This document shows, piece after piece, positions 56,769 to 64,000 of a DNA stretch of 64,000 nt (its first letter is position 1; each line of letters begins with the position of its first letter). The position numbers were made by a program, and so were the translations under genes. The notes under the pieces are model-generated. The model was not told where the DNA came from. It saw only the letters and a program-made list of their open reading frames with translations, and made no database searches. The DNA comes from Pseudomonas cichorii (lineage in GTDB: Bacteria; Pseudomonadota; Gammaproteobacteria; Pseudomonadales; Pseudomonadaceae): NCBI RefSeq assembly GCF_015471405.1, contig NZ_BLVZ01000001.1:248001-312000 (forward strand), in the 5' to 3' direction.

Positions 56769-57449
56769 TCAGTTGGCAATGGAAACGCCCTCGGATGACG
56801 CATACATCCAGCGCATCAGGGAATTGCGTCCGCTGATCCCCAGCTTGACAGCGGCGCGGCGCTGATAGCTGCCCACGGTATTGACCTTGAGCGTCAAACG
56901 CTCGGCCTGCTCCAGAGCGGTATGCCCGGCCAGCAGTCCAAGACAGACCTGTGTTTCACGCTCGGAAAGCTTCAGGCCGGTTTCGCGCAGGCGTTCGTGG
57001 AAACGGTCTTCGAGGCTTTCAGTCTTGTTCGATTCTGCCCTGGAGATAGCGGTCTGCAAGGCATCCACATGCTTGTCCAGAATCGAGAACAGAAATGGCG
57101 AAATGTCCTTCAGTCGACGGCGCTCGGCAGCAGAGAAGCAAGGAGAGGGAGGCGCGCGAAAGACGGTGATTCTGCAGCAGTAGCCATCCGACTCCTGCGT
57201 TGGGTACAGGTGAACCGAATCGGTGAAAAGTGCGAGGTTTCGCGGTGCGGCTACCGTGTCGTTAAAAACGGCCCGGGTTGGAGAAGGCTGGGATTGCCAA
57301 GGTTGTGGCAGCGCGTGGAGGTGCACGGCATCGACGGTGAGCTGGGTATTGATCAGTTCATGGAACGCGCTTGAGAAGTTGCGCGTGCCAATGCAGGCCA
57401 TGACTCTGCCAATTTTCGGAAATAGTGTATGGGGCATTTTGTCATCCAT
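56769..57449 (-). CDS. Second LuxR-type regulator of the cluster
   Basis: About 226 residues with a C-terminal LuxR helix-turn-helix (LSERETQVCLGLLAGHTALE, then VNTVGSYQRRAAVKLGISG). The N-terminal part has no recognisable sensor. It is convergent with macB, 29 bases apart. A downstream luxR gene is usual for viscosin-type clusters. Start choice is uncertain: ATG at 57449, ATG at 57437 (weak GGAT before it) and an ATG at 57512 are all in frame. Confidence 0.8.
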   Translation of the reverse strand: MDDKMPHTLFPKIGRVMACIGTRNFSSAFHELINTQLTVDAVHLHALPQPWQSQPSPTRAVFNDTVAAPRNLALFTDSVHLYPTQESDGYCCRITVFRAPPSPCFSAAERRRLKDISPFLFSILDKHVDALQTAISRAESNKTESLEDRFHERLRETGLKLSERETQVCLGLLAGHTALEQAERLTLKVNTVGSYQRRAAVKLGISGRNSLMRWMYASSEGVSIAN

Positions 57450-57913
57450 GATGATGTAGCAGGGACCCGTTTTCGACGCCAATAAAGAGACCTTGGTCAC
57501 GAATATGTACATGCGCGATTGCCTGTATATACATTTTCAGGTAGTGCCATGTCATTTTTTTCTGTTACACCAGATGTAATGAAATGGCTTAAATCGATGA
57601 ACTCTATTCTTTTTAAATCAATGCCTTAAAGGATATATCTAAGAGCGTATAGAGATTTTTACGAGCAGGCTTTAGGTTCGATTTTGTACGCATCCTGTTA
57701 CATATTCTCGACTTTTGCAGGGTATACGTGAGGATATGCAGGCCGGATAAAAAGCGGCGCACAAAGGGTTGGGCGCCGATTGCCAATTGGGTGACCAGCT
57801 TCAGATTTACAGCGATTCCCTGGTCAGATGGCGGGGATCTGGCCAATGCCTATGGCGCCCATGAAAAGGATTCAGGACAGGGCAAGCCATGTCCTCGGCA
57901 GGACCTTTATGCC
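57450..57913. other. AT-rich gap at the cluster edge
   Basis: This 464-base stretch between leftward luxR and tetR genes is clearly AT-richer than its surroundings up to about 57720, with runs such as TTCTTTTTAAAT. It must hold the promoter for the second LuxR gene. From 57800 to 57900 a short minus-strand piece reads ILFMGAIGIGQIPAI, like the end of a membrane protein, but it has an in-frame stop three codons before it. No supported gene was found. Confidence 0.35.
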
Positions 57914-58501
57914 TCAGATGTCCTGCTCGTTTGCGCGTCCGGCACGAAGGCCATCCATCACCAGGTCCATCAATCTTGCCAAGCGTACACGCCATTCGCC
58001 ACGGGAATCGATTTGCCATATGCCGGCGATTGCTAAAAAGAAGTCATCGGTAGTCACGCCTGCCCGGATCGTACCGGCCTCTGTATTGGCGCGCAGCAGC
58101 AGGTCCGCTGCGGCTTCTACCGTGGCATACCCCGATTTTCCCTGACATGCCAAAGCTGCGGAGGCTTGCTGCAATGCTGTCGCCAGCCCGGCCTTGGTCA
58201 TCGCATATTCGGCCAGGCAATCCATCCACTCTCTGAGAGCCTGTGCCGGAGGTTTTTCGGCAAGTAGCTGCTCAGCCAGAGAAGCTACTTGCTGCATTTC
58301 GTGCTGATACACCTCAAATACCAGGTCTTCTCTGGTGGGAAAGTGGCGATAAAAAGTGGCTTGCCCAACTCCGGCCTTTTTAGCGATGGCGGTAAGCGGA
58401 ACAGTTGGGGAGAGCGTCAGCTCTACAACGGCAATCTTCAGTATGCGTTCTCGGTTTTGCTTCGCGTCGGCACGCTTGGGCAGTTCGGCTTCAGGGGCCA
58501 C
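57914..58501 (-). CDS. TetR-family repressor
   Basis: 195 residues with an N-terminal TetR helix-turn-helix (ILKIAVVELTLSPTVPLTAI, KKAGVGQATFYRHFPTREDL, residues about 20-62) and a ligand domain of the type with TDDFFLAIAGIW near the end. It starts at GTG (58501), 8 bases after AAGGA. It is divergent from a short-chain dehydrogenase gene, with two matching palindromes between them, so it very likely represses that gene and itself. The ligand is unknown. Confidence 0.85.
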   Translation of the reverse strand: MAPEAELPKRADAKQNRERILKIAVVELTLSPTVPLTAIAKKAGVGQATFYRHFPTREDLVFEVYQHEMQQVASLAEQLLAEKPPAQALREWMDCLAEYAMTKAGLATALQQASAALACQGKSGYATVEAAADLLLRANTEAGTIRAGVTTDDFFLAIAGIWQIDSRGEWRVRLARLMDLVMDGLRAGRANEQDI

Positions 58502-58528
58502 TGATTAATCCTTCATGTTGTTGCAAAG

Positions 58529-58571
58529 CGGACAACTGTCCGGTAGCTTGCATTAAGCGGACAATTGTCCG
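58529..58571. promoter_or_regulatory. Paired TetR operators
   Basis: Two 14-base palindromes, CGGACAACTGTCCG (58529-58542, one central mismatch) and CGGACAATTGTCCG (58558-58571, perfect), stand 29 bases apart in the 96-base divergent gap. They are the obvious binding sites for the adjacent TetR protein. Confidence 0.75.
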
Positions 58572-58597
58572 ATTGCGTAATGACTCTGGAGCTTACT

Positions 58598-59356
58598 ATG
58601 AATAGTACGGGTAACACGATTCTGATCACGGGCGGTACCTCTGGCATAGGCCTTGGCCTGGCTCTCGGGCTTCACAATGCAGGTAACAAAGTGATCATTG
58701 CCGGGCGGCGCAAGGAGTTGCTGGACGAGGTCGTACTGCAAAACCCGGGGATCGAGGCCATTGTGCTGGATGTTACCGACCCGGACTCCATTTTAAGCGC
58801 AGCCGAAGCTCTGGCGACCAGCCATCCTGATCTTAACGTTCTTATCAACAACGCAGGGGTCATGTACTGGGAAGACATTACCAACCCGCAAGACCTGAGC
58901 ATCGCTGAAAATATTGTCGTCACCAATTTGCTGGGCACCATCAGGATGGTGTACGCACTGCTTGCGCAACTGACCCAGCGACCTGAGGCGACTATCGTTA
59001 ATGTCAGTTCAGCCCTGGCGTTTGTACCACTGCCTGCAACACCTACTTATAGTGCGACAAAAGCTGCCATTCACTCATTCACCCAAAGTCTGCGGGTGCA
59101 ACTGGCAGATACGGCAGTCGAAGTACTCGAGCTGGCACCGCCAGGTGTACGGACCACATTGCTTGGGCAGGAAAACGATGAGCGCGCCATGCCGCTGGAT
59201 GAGTTCCTGAACGAGGCATTCGATTTGCTTGGCAGAACCCCGACTCCCCCGGAAATCATTGTCGAGCGCGCCATGCCTCTGCGCCTTGCCGAAGCGAACG
59301 GCTCTTTCGATGACGTGCTGAAAATGCTCTCCCATATCAAATCACCGGCAGAATAA
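58598..59356 (+). CDS. Short-chain dehydrogenase/reductase (DltE-like)
   Basis: 252 residues of the classical SDR fold: TGGTSGIG cofactor motif near residue 10, NNAGV near 86, catalytic Ser in VNVSSALAF and Y-S-A-T-K near 153. It is NAD(P)H-linked and cytosolic; the substrate is not predictable. The ATG at 58598 follows TGGAGC; an in-frame ATG 11 codons earlier is less well placed. Expression is probably released by the TetR ligand. A hairpin (59387-59411) follows. Confidence 0.83.
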   Translation: MNSTGNTILITGGTSGIGLGLALGLHNAGNKVIIAGRRKELLDEVVLQNPGIEAIVLDVTDPDSILSAAEALATSHPDLNVLINNAGVMYWEDITNPQDLSIAENIVVTNLLGTIRMVYALLAQLTQRPEATIVNVSSALAFVPLPATPTYSATKAAIHSFTQSLRVQLADTAVEVLELAPPGVRTTLLGQENDERAMPLDEFLNEAFDLLGRTPTPPEIIVERAMPLRLAEANGSFDDVLKMLSHIKSPAE

Positions 59357-59386
59357 ACTACCCGATTGAATGGAAGGGTGCGATGG

Positions 59387-59411
59387 CAGCCCTCGCTTGT
59401 GAGGAGGGCTG
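59387..59411 (+). terminator. Hairpin after the SDR gene
   Basis: CAGCCCTC (59387-59394) pairs perfectly with GAGGGCTG (59404-59411) over a 9-base loop, 31 bases after the stop codon. No strong T-run follows. Confidence 0.45.
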
Positions 59412-59462
59412 ACTGTCGAGTCTATCGATCAGTTGAGAAGTGATGCGAAGGAATGATCGTTG

Positions 59463-60674
59463 ATGTTTTCAGTACGGATCGGGGGTAGGGCAGTGGTGCG
59501 GCAGTCAATCATGGTCAGGATCGTGGCAAGCATGGCGTTTCTGGCTCTGGCTACAGGATGCACCCGTCAGCCAGAGGCTGAAACGGCCATGACGCACCAC
59601 GCGAGTTTTCAGGCGTATCTGCAAGACACCCGGCAGGAGATTAGCGAGCGGCGTCTCTTCCAGACCGAAAGCCGTGACAATGAACTGGTATGGAACGCGC
59701 CTTTCGAGATTCGCCCAGCTACTCCGTCCGGCAAGGCGTTGCTTCTGCTGCACGGATTGGGTGATTCACCCTGGTCATTCGTGGATGTTGCCCAGGATTT
59801 CGCCGATCAGGGATATGTCGTGCGGGTTGCGTTGCTGCCCGGGCATGGCACCCGGCCTGAAGACCTGATCGATATTCATCTGGAAGAATGGCAGCAACTG
59901 GTGCAGGAACAGGTCGCATTGCTGCGACAGGAGTTCCCGGAAGTCTACCTGGGAGGGTTCTCGACCGGCGCCAATCTGGCACTCGCCTATGCCATGAAGG
60001 ATCCCGGCATCAGTGGTCTGGTGCTGTTCTCACCGGCTATCCGCTCCAGTGCCACCTTCGATTGGGTGACGCCATGGCTGGCCCATGTCAGAACCTGGCT
60101 CGTCGCGCCTGACGAGACGCGCCCGCAGCAATCACCGGTACGCTATTACAACGTGCCCACCAACGGCTTCGCTCAGTTCTACCGCAGCAGCGTGGCGGTT
60201 CGCAGCCTTATAGAGCATGAAAACTTCGACCGGCCTGTTGCGATTGTCCTGACTGAAAAGGATTCGGTAGTCGATGTGCAGTATGTTCGAGAACTGTTCA
60301 GTAGCCGCTTTACAAACCCTGCCAGCCGGTTGATCTGGTATGGCCAGGAAAAGGCAGGCGCACCGGACTCATCACGCATCCTGACCCGCACGGACCGACT
60401 TGTAGATGAACGTATCAGCCAGTTTTCACACATGGGCATCCTGTTCTCGCCGCAAAACGCGCTTTACGGCCGATCAGGAAAACTGCGTTTCTGCTGGAAC
60501 AGCCTGAATACCAGGGATGTTGCGCGCTGTGAGGCAGGAGAGGAGGTGTGGTATTCCGAGTGGGGCTATCGTGAGCCGGGCAAGGTGCATGCACGGCTGA
60601 CTTACAACCCGTACTTTGCGTGGCAATCGCAGGTTATCCGAGGTGTGCTGGAGGCCGCGAAGCCGAAGGGGTAG
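59463..60674 (+). CDS. Lipoprotein-type alpha/beta hydrolase
   Basis: 403 residues with a lipoprotein signal whose lipobox is LATGC (Cys about residue 33), placing it on the periplasmic side of a membrane. The alpha/beta-hydrolase core shows the oxyanion LLLHGLGDSPWS near 95, the nucleophile elbow GGFSTGAN (G-x-S-x-G) near 162, an acidic residue in LTEKDSVVD and a late His in QFSHMGI, completing a likely triad. It resembles carboxylesterases and lysophospholipases. The ATG at 59463 (or TTG one codon earlier) follows AAGGA; a later ATG at 59511 would give a shorter signal peptide. The physiological substrate is unknown. Confidence 0.75.
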   Translation: MFSVRIGGRAVVRQSIMVRIVASMAFLALATGCTRQPEAETAMTHHASFQAYLQDTRQEISERRLFQTESRDNELVWNAPFEIRPATPSGKALLLLHGLGDSPWSFVDVAQDFADQGYVVRVALLPGHGTRPEDLIDIHLEEWQQLVQEQVALLRQEFPEVYLGGFSTGANLALAYAMKDPGISGLVLFSPAIRSSATFDWVTPWLAHVRTWLVAPDETRPQQSPVRYYNVPTNGFAQFYRSSVAVRSLIEHENFDRPVAIVLTEKDSVVDVQYVRELFSSRFTNPASRLIWYGQEKAGAPDSSRILTRTDRLVDERISQFSHMGILFSPQNALYGRSGKLRFCWNSLNTRDVARCEAGEEVWYSEWGYREPGKVHARLTYNPYFAWQSQVIRGVLEAAKPKG

Positions 60675-60704
60675 GAGCTTGCCGGGTTAAGGTGCATACA
60701 ATTC

Positions 60705-60791
60705 GTAGGAGGCAGCTTGCTGGCGAAAAGGCCTGAAACCGGCAGATATTCTGCGTCTGTACGCTGAAGTCGCCAGCAAGCTGCCTCCCAC
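60705..60791. repeat. REP-type inverted repeat
   Basis: Arms at 60705-60726 and 60770-60791 (core GGAGGCAGCTTGCTGGCGA) are reverse complements with one mismatch over 22 bases, with a 43-base loop. This is a standard Pseudomonas REP doublet between convergent genes, probably ending both transcripts. Confidence 0.7.
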
Positions 60792-60810
60792 AAAGTGATT
60801 TATGGGTTTT

Positions 60811-63012
60811 TTACCACCTGAAATTGACGGAAGTCACCAGTTCGCGCTCATCGCCGTAGCGGCAAATCGCAAACTCGCAGTAGGTGTACTTTTTATTGGT
60901 CACGTTGTTTGCACTGAGGGAAACGTCCCAGTTCTTGTCGATCTGGTAGCTGGCCATGGCGTCGAACAGGAAGTAAGCCGGCATCTGCGATTCGATACCC
61001 GAGGCCTGGGTTGTGCCCTTGTAGCGGGCACCGCCACCAATCCTCAATTGCGGCAGGCCGAGCAGGGCGAAGTTATAGTCGGTCCACAATGCAGCCTGGT
61101 GGTACGGCGTATCTTCGCTGCGCTGGCCCACTTCGGCTTGGGTCGCACTTTCGGTAATGCGCGCATCAGTGTAGGCATAGGTGGCAATGACGCTGACTTG
61201 CGGTGTCACATCGGCCTTGGCTTCAAGTTCAAATCCACGGGAGCGCTGTTCGCCCACTTGTGAGAAATTCCCGGCAAGGTCAGGCCTCAGAACGTTTTTC
61301 TGAGTCAGCTCATAAACAGCGGCACTCAACAGGATATTGCTGCCAGGAGGCTGGTAGCGAATACCCATTTCATACTGCTTGCCTTCGGTCGGTGCGAAGC
61401 TCTGGGTAGGCGCATCCGCCACCGATACCGGGAAGAACGATTCGCTGTAGCTGATGTATGGAGCCAGGCCGTTATCCGCCTGGTACACCAGACCGGCGCG
61501 CCAGGTGGTGGATTCGTCTGACTGGTGTCGTTTCTGGCCGTTTACAAAAGCTTTCTGGTCCTGGTTGGCCCAGTCGTGGCGACCGCCAAGCAGCAGCAGC
61601 CAGTGATCGTCGAACTTGATCTGATCCTGCAGATAGACTCCGGTCTGCAGGGTATCGATCTGTGAGCCACGGTCAGGGGTTCTGGTTACCACCACTGGCT
61701 GCCCATAGTTGTAGGTGGCGAGGTTCAAGGAGGGTGAGTTGGTGCGGAAGTTATGCGAGTCATACGACGCGTCGTAGGTATCGGCACCGATCAGGAAGGT
61801 GTTTTCCACACCGCCGATGTTCCAACGTGCTTCGACGTTGGTATCGCTGGTCAGGGCTCTGGAGCGCTCGTGACGGTCGCTGGACTGGCGGCGCAGCAAG
61901 CCCGTATTAGCTGAGGCATTGATAGCTGCTAAACCAGTTTGGATCAGCAAGTAGTTCCACTTCATCTCCGCTTCGTAATAACGCAGCTTGTTGCTGATGC
62001 GGATGTTGTCGTTGAAGTTATGCTCGAACTCATAACCGATGGCGGACATTTCGCCATTCATGTCGTCGTAGCCGGGCTCGCCGATGAAGTCGTGACGGCC
62101 AATGGTAAAGGGGCCGTTGCCGAGGCCTTTGACGAGCTGGTAAGGCAGTGGCGCGGAGAAGCGCGTGTCGCTTTTCTGGTGGAAAGCCAGCAAGGTCAGC
62201 GACGTGTCTTCATTGGGACGCCAGGTCAGGGCCGGAGCAATGTAGAGCTTGTCGTCATTGATATGGTCCTGCTGAGTGCCACTGTCGCGTTGCAACAGGG
62301 TCAGGCGATAGCTGAGGGTATCGCTGTCGCCAAGCGGGCCGCTGAAGTCGGCTGTCAGTTGCTTGCGATCATTGTTGCCGTATTGCAGGCCCAACTCATG
62401 AAGCGGGGTATCGGTCGGGCGCTTGCTGACACCGTTGACGAATCCGCCTGGTGACAACTGGCCGTACAGGACCGAGGCCGCGCCACGGATCACTTCCACA
62501 CGCTCAAGGCCGTAGGGTTCCTGGACGCCGTCGTAGGAGTTGTTCTGCAGGCGCATGCCGTCACGCAGCGAACCGCCAGTAGCAGACTCTACGTCGAAAC
62601 CGCGAATACGGAAGCGGTCGGACGTGCGGTTGAAGCTCGATGGCTGGCTGGTGAACCCCGGCGTATAGCTCAGCACATCGGCCAGGGTGTCGGATTTGCG
62701 GTCGCGGATTTCATCGGCAGTCACCACGGACAACGACTGCGGTGTTTCGGTAATAGCCGCATTGGTCTTGGTGGCGCTGGTATTGCGCAGGGCAACCTTG
62801 CCGGCCAGCGGAGCCGTCGGGTTCTCCTGGGTGTCGGCGTTGATATTGATATTGGTGAGCTGAACTGCGTTGCTGTCGGAGGTTTCATCCGCCGCGATTG
62901 CCTGCGCCGAGATGACGCTGCTCAAAGCCAATGCCAGGGTAGTCAGGTGAAACACAGGAGGGCGTCGTGTGTAATGTTTTTCGGTGCTAGCTGTTGTTTT
63001 TCTTTCGAGCAT
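60811..63012 (-). CDS. TonB-dependent siderophore receptor
   Basis: 733 residues. Signal peptide ending SAQAIAA near residue 41, then the siderophore-receptor plug: ETPQSLSVVTADEIRDR near 90, FRIRGFDVE, YGLERVEVIRGAASVLYGQ near 180 and PGGFVNGVSKRP, then a barrel closing VTSVNFRW with a terminal aromatic residue. Two Cys (YCEFAIC) in the last loop may form a disulfide, as in FhuA-like ferric-hydroxamate receptors. It is divergent from a FecE/FhuC-type ATPase gene, supporting iron-siderophore uptake. The ligand is uncertain. No N-terminal signalling domain is present, so it is not a FecA/FpvA-type transducer. Confidence 0.87.
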   Translation of the reverse strand: MLERKTTASTEKHYTRRPPVFHLTTLALALSSVISAQAIAADETSDSNAVQLTNININADTQENPTAPLAGKVALRNTSATKTNAAITETPQSLSVVTADEIRDRKSDTLADVLSYTPGFTSQPSSFNRTSDRFRIRGFDVESATGGSLRDGMRLQNNSYDGVQEPYGLERVEVIRGAASVLYGQLSPGGFVNGVSKRPTDTPLHELGLQYGNNDRKQLTADFSGPLGDSDTLSYRLTLLQRDSGTQQDHINDDKLYIAPALTWRPNEDTSLTLLAFHQKSDTRFSAPLPYQLVKGLGNGPFTIGRHDFIGEPGYDDMNGEMSAIGYEFEHNFNDNIRISNKLRYYEAEMKWNYLLIQTGLAAINASANTGLLRRQSSDRHERSRALTSDTNVEARWNIGGVENTFLIGADTYDASYDSHNFRTNSPSLNLATYNYGQPVVVTRTPDRGSQIDTLQTGVYLQDQIKFDDHWLLLLGGRHDWANQDQKAFVNGQKRHQSDESTTWRAGLVYQADNGLAPYISYSESFFPVSVADAPTQSFAPTEGKQYEMGIRYQPPGSNILLSAAVYELTQKNVLRPDLAGNFSQVGEQRSRGFELEAKADVTPQVSVIATYAYTDARITESATQAEVGQRSEDTPYHQAALWTDYNFALLGLPQLRIGGGARYKGTTQASGIESQMPAYFLFDAMASYQIDKNWDVSLSANNVTNKKYTYCEFAICRYGDERELVTSVNFRW

Positions 63013-63123
63013 CGAGAGAGTCCTTGGATTTGCAGTGTGGCTTGTGGAATAGCTATATATGCCCTGGATCCTGTGTTGTCAGGCGCTCAACCGGGCTGGT
63101 GTCAACTGGCCGTACTTTATCTG

Positions 63124-63142
63124 TAAATGATAAGGTTTTGCA
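63124..63142. promoter_or_regulatory. Weak Fur-box candidate
   Basis: TAAATGATAAGGTTTTGCA keeps the AATGATAA half of the Fur consensus, but the second half is poor. It lies midway in the 281-base gap between the siderophore receptor and the ATPase gene. This gap is otherwise without visible genes. Confidence 0.3.
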
Positions 63143-63293
63143 TTAAGATTGTTACAAAGACACAGATTTATTTCATTTTCGATACATTATGTGGCCCACT
63201 TATGCCCCTCATAGCCTGACGGGACAAAAAAACGATGCAGGGCATTGCTCGATGAGTGATTCGATTAGCCCTCTCCCGAGTGGAGGGAAGGCC

Positions 63294-64000
63294 ATGCTGA
63301 AAGCCACCGGAGTGCGGTTGAGCTATGGTGAGCAGCAGATTCTCAACGGCGTCAGCCTGGACATCCCCGAAGGCCGTTTCACGGCGCTGATCGGTGCCAA
63401 TGGATGTGGCAAGACCACCTTGCTCAATGTACTGGCGCATATGCTGCGCCCGAGCGCTGGCGAGGTTCAGGTGTCCGGCAAACCGCTGCGCCAGTACTCA
63501 CGTCGGGCGCTGGCACAACAGATGGCATTGCTGCCCCAGCGTGCAACATCACCCGCGGGCATGAGTGTGCGTGAGCTGGTCATGCAAGGCCGTTTCCCCT
63601 GGCAGAGCTGGTGGCGCCAATGGTCCGAGCAGGATCAGCAGGCCATTGACCGCGCCATTGAACTGACTGGTATCAAGCCTTTGCTTGATCGCTCGCTGGC
63701 AACCCTGTCGGGCGGACAGTTGCAGCGTTGCTGGATTGCCATGACCCTGGCCCAGGACACTCCGGTGATTCTGCTGGACGAGCCGACCACCTTCCTCGAT
63801 ATCGCGCACCAGATCACGCTGCTTGAGCTGCTGGTGGACCTTCGCGAGCAAGGTAAGACCATCGTGGCCGTGCTGCATGACCTGAACCAGGCTGCGCGTT
63901 ACGCCGATCATCTGGTGATGATGCGTGAAGGTCACTTGCTGGCCCAGGGCGCGCCTGCCGAGGTGTTCACCCGGGAAAACCTCAAGGCGGTCTTCGATCT
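63294..64000 (+). CDS. FecE/FhuC-type iron-siderophore ABC ATPase, cut by window edge
   Basis: 236 codons remain open to the right edge. Walker A GANGCGKTT near residue 37, Q-loop ALLPQ, LVMQGRFPWQSWW typical of ferric-siderophore and B12 ATPases, signature LSGGQLQR near 140, Walker B VILLDEPTTFLD and H-loop VLHDLNQA. The ATG at 63294 has GGAGG and AAGG before it; an in-frame ATG at 63252 has no ribosome site. It probably energises import of the siderophore delivered by the divergent TonB receptor. Permease genes would lie beyond the window. Confidence 0.88.
   Translation, partial: MLKATGVRLSYGEQQILNGVSLDIPEGRFTALIGANGCGKTTLLNVLAHMLRPSAGEVQVSGKPLRQYSRRALAQQMALLPQRATSPAGMSVRELVMQGRFPWQSWWRQWSEQDQQAIDRAIELTGIKPLLDRSLATLSGGQLQRCWIAMTLAQDTPVILLDEPTTFLDIAHQITLLELLVDLREQGKTIVAVLHDLNQAARYADHLVMMREGHLLAQGAPAEVFTRENLKAVFD

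Noticed and set aside
60811..63012. FecA/FpvA-type signalling receptor
   Set aside because: No N-terminal signalling domain follows the signal peptide, and no sigma/anti-sigma genes are nearby.
1..64000. CRISPR arrays, tRNA/rRNA genes, complete insertion sequences
   Set aside because: No regularly spaced short repeats, no tRNA-like cloverleaf and no transposase were seen; the repeats found are REP-like hairpins or duplicated NRPS domains.

Overview
The window is about 60% GC with short intergenic gaps, tightly overlapped operons (ATGA and GTGA junctions) and REP-like repeats. Together with a two-gene octamodular lipopeptide synthetase bracketed by LuxR genes and MacAB, this points to a fluorescent Pseudomonas of the P. 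syringae group, probably close to P. cichorii. No rRNA, tRNA, CRISPR array, phage or complete insertion sequence was seen.

Region 1 (1-1.7 kb) holds the first codons of a leftward exported protein, a QorB-like NAD(P)H:quinone reductase and its divergent HxlR regulator. Region 2 (1.75-22.1 kb) looks like a sulfur-starvation island. It contains two divergent paralogous TonB receptors, one trailed by an unusual carbamoyltransferase-like enzyme, three DszC/SfnC-type acyl-CoA-dehydrogenase-fold oxygenases, an NtaA/SnaA-type FMNH2 monooxygenase, a Dpp-like peptide ABC importer, an SsuABC-like importer and an SfnR-type sigma-54 activator. I find five sigma-54 (-24/-12) promoters here. Each has an upstream copy of TGTTGC-N4-GCAACA centred about 82 or 93 bp before the -24 element, so the whole island reads as one regulon of the local SfnR-like activator. 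The FMN reductase gene expected before sfnC has collapsed to a 40-codon remnant.

Region 3 (22.2-25.0 kb) has an orphan OmpR-type response regulator, a membrane-anchored histidine phosphatase, a frameshifted HNH endonuclease gene and a small lipoprotein. Region 4 (25.1-57.4 kb) is the lipopeptide cluster: LuxR regulator, cifA (3 modules), cifB (5 modules and two thioesterases), macA, macB and a second LuxR regulator. The adenylation pockets read Leu-Leu-Gln-Leu-Gln-Val/Ile-Leu-Leu, which matches the linear lipopeptide cichofactin. Syringafactin has Thr at position 5.

Region 5 (57.5-64 kb) has a TetR/SDR divergent pair with two palindromic operators, a lipoprotein-type alpha/beta hydrolase, a REP element, a TonB siderophore receptor and, divergently, the start of a FecE/FhuC-type ATPase that runs off the right edge.
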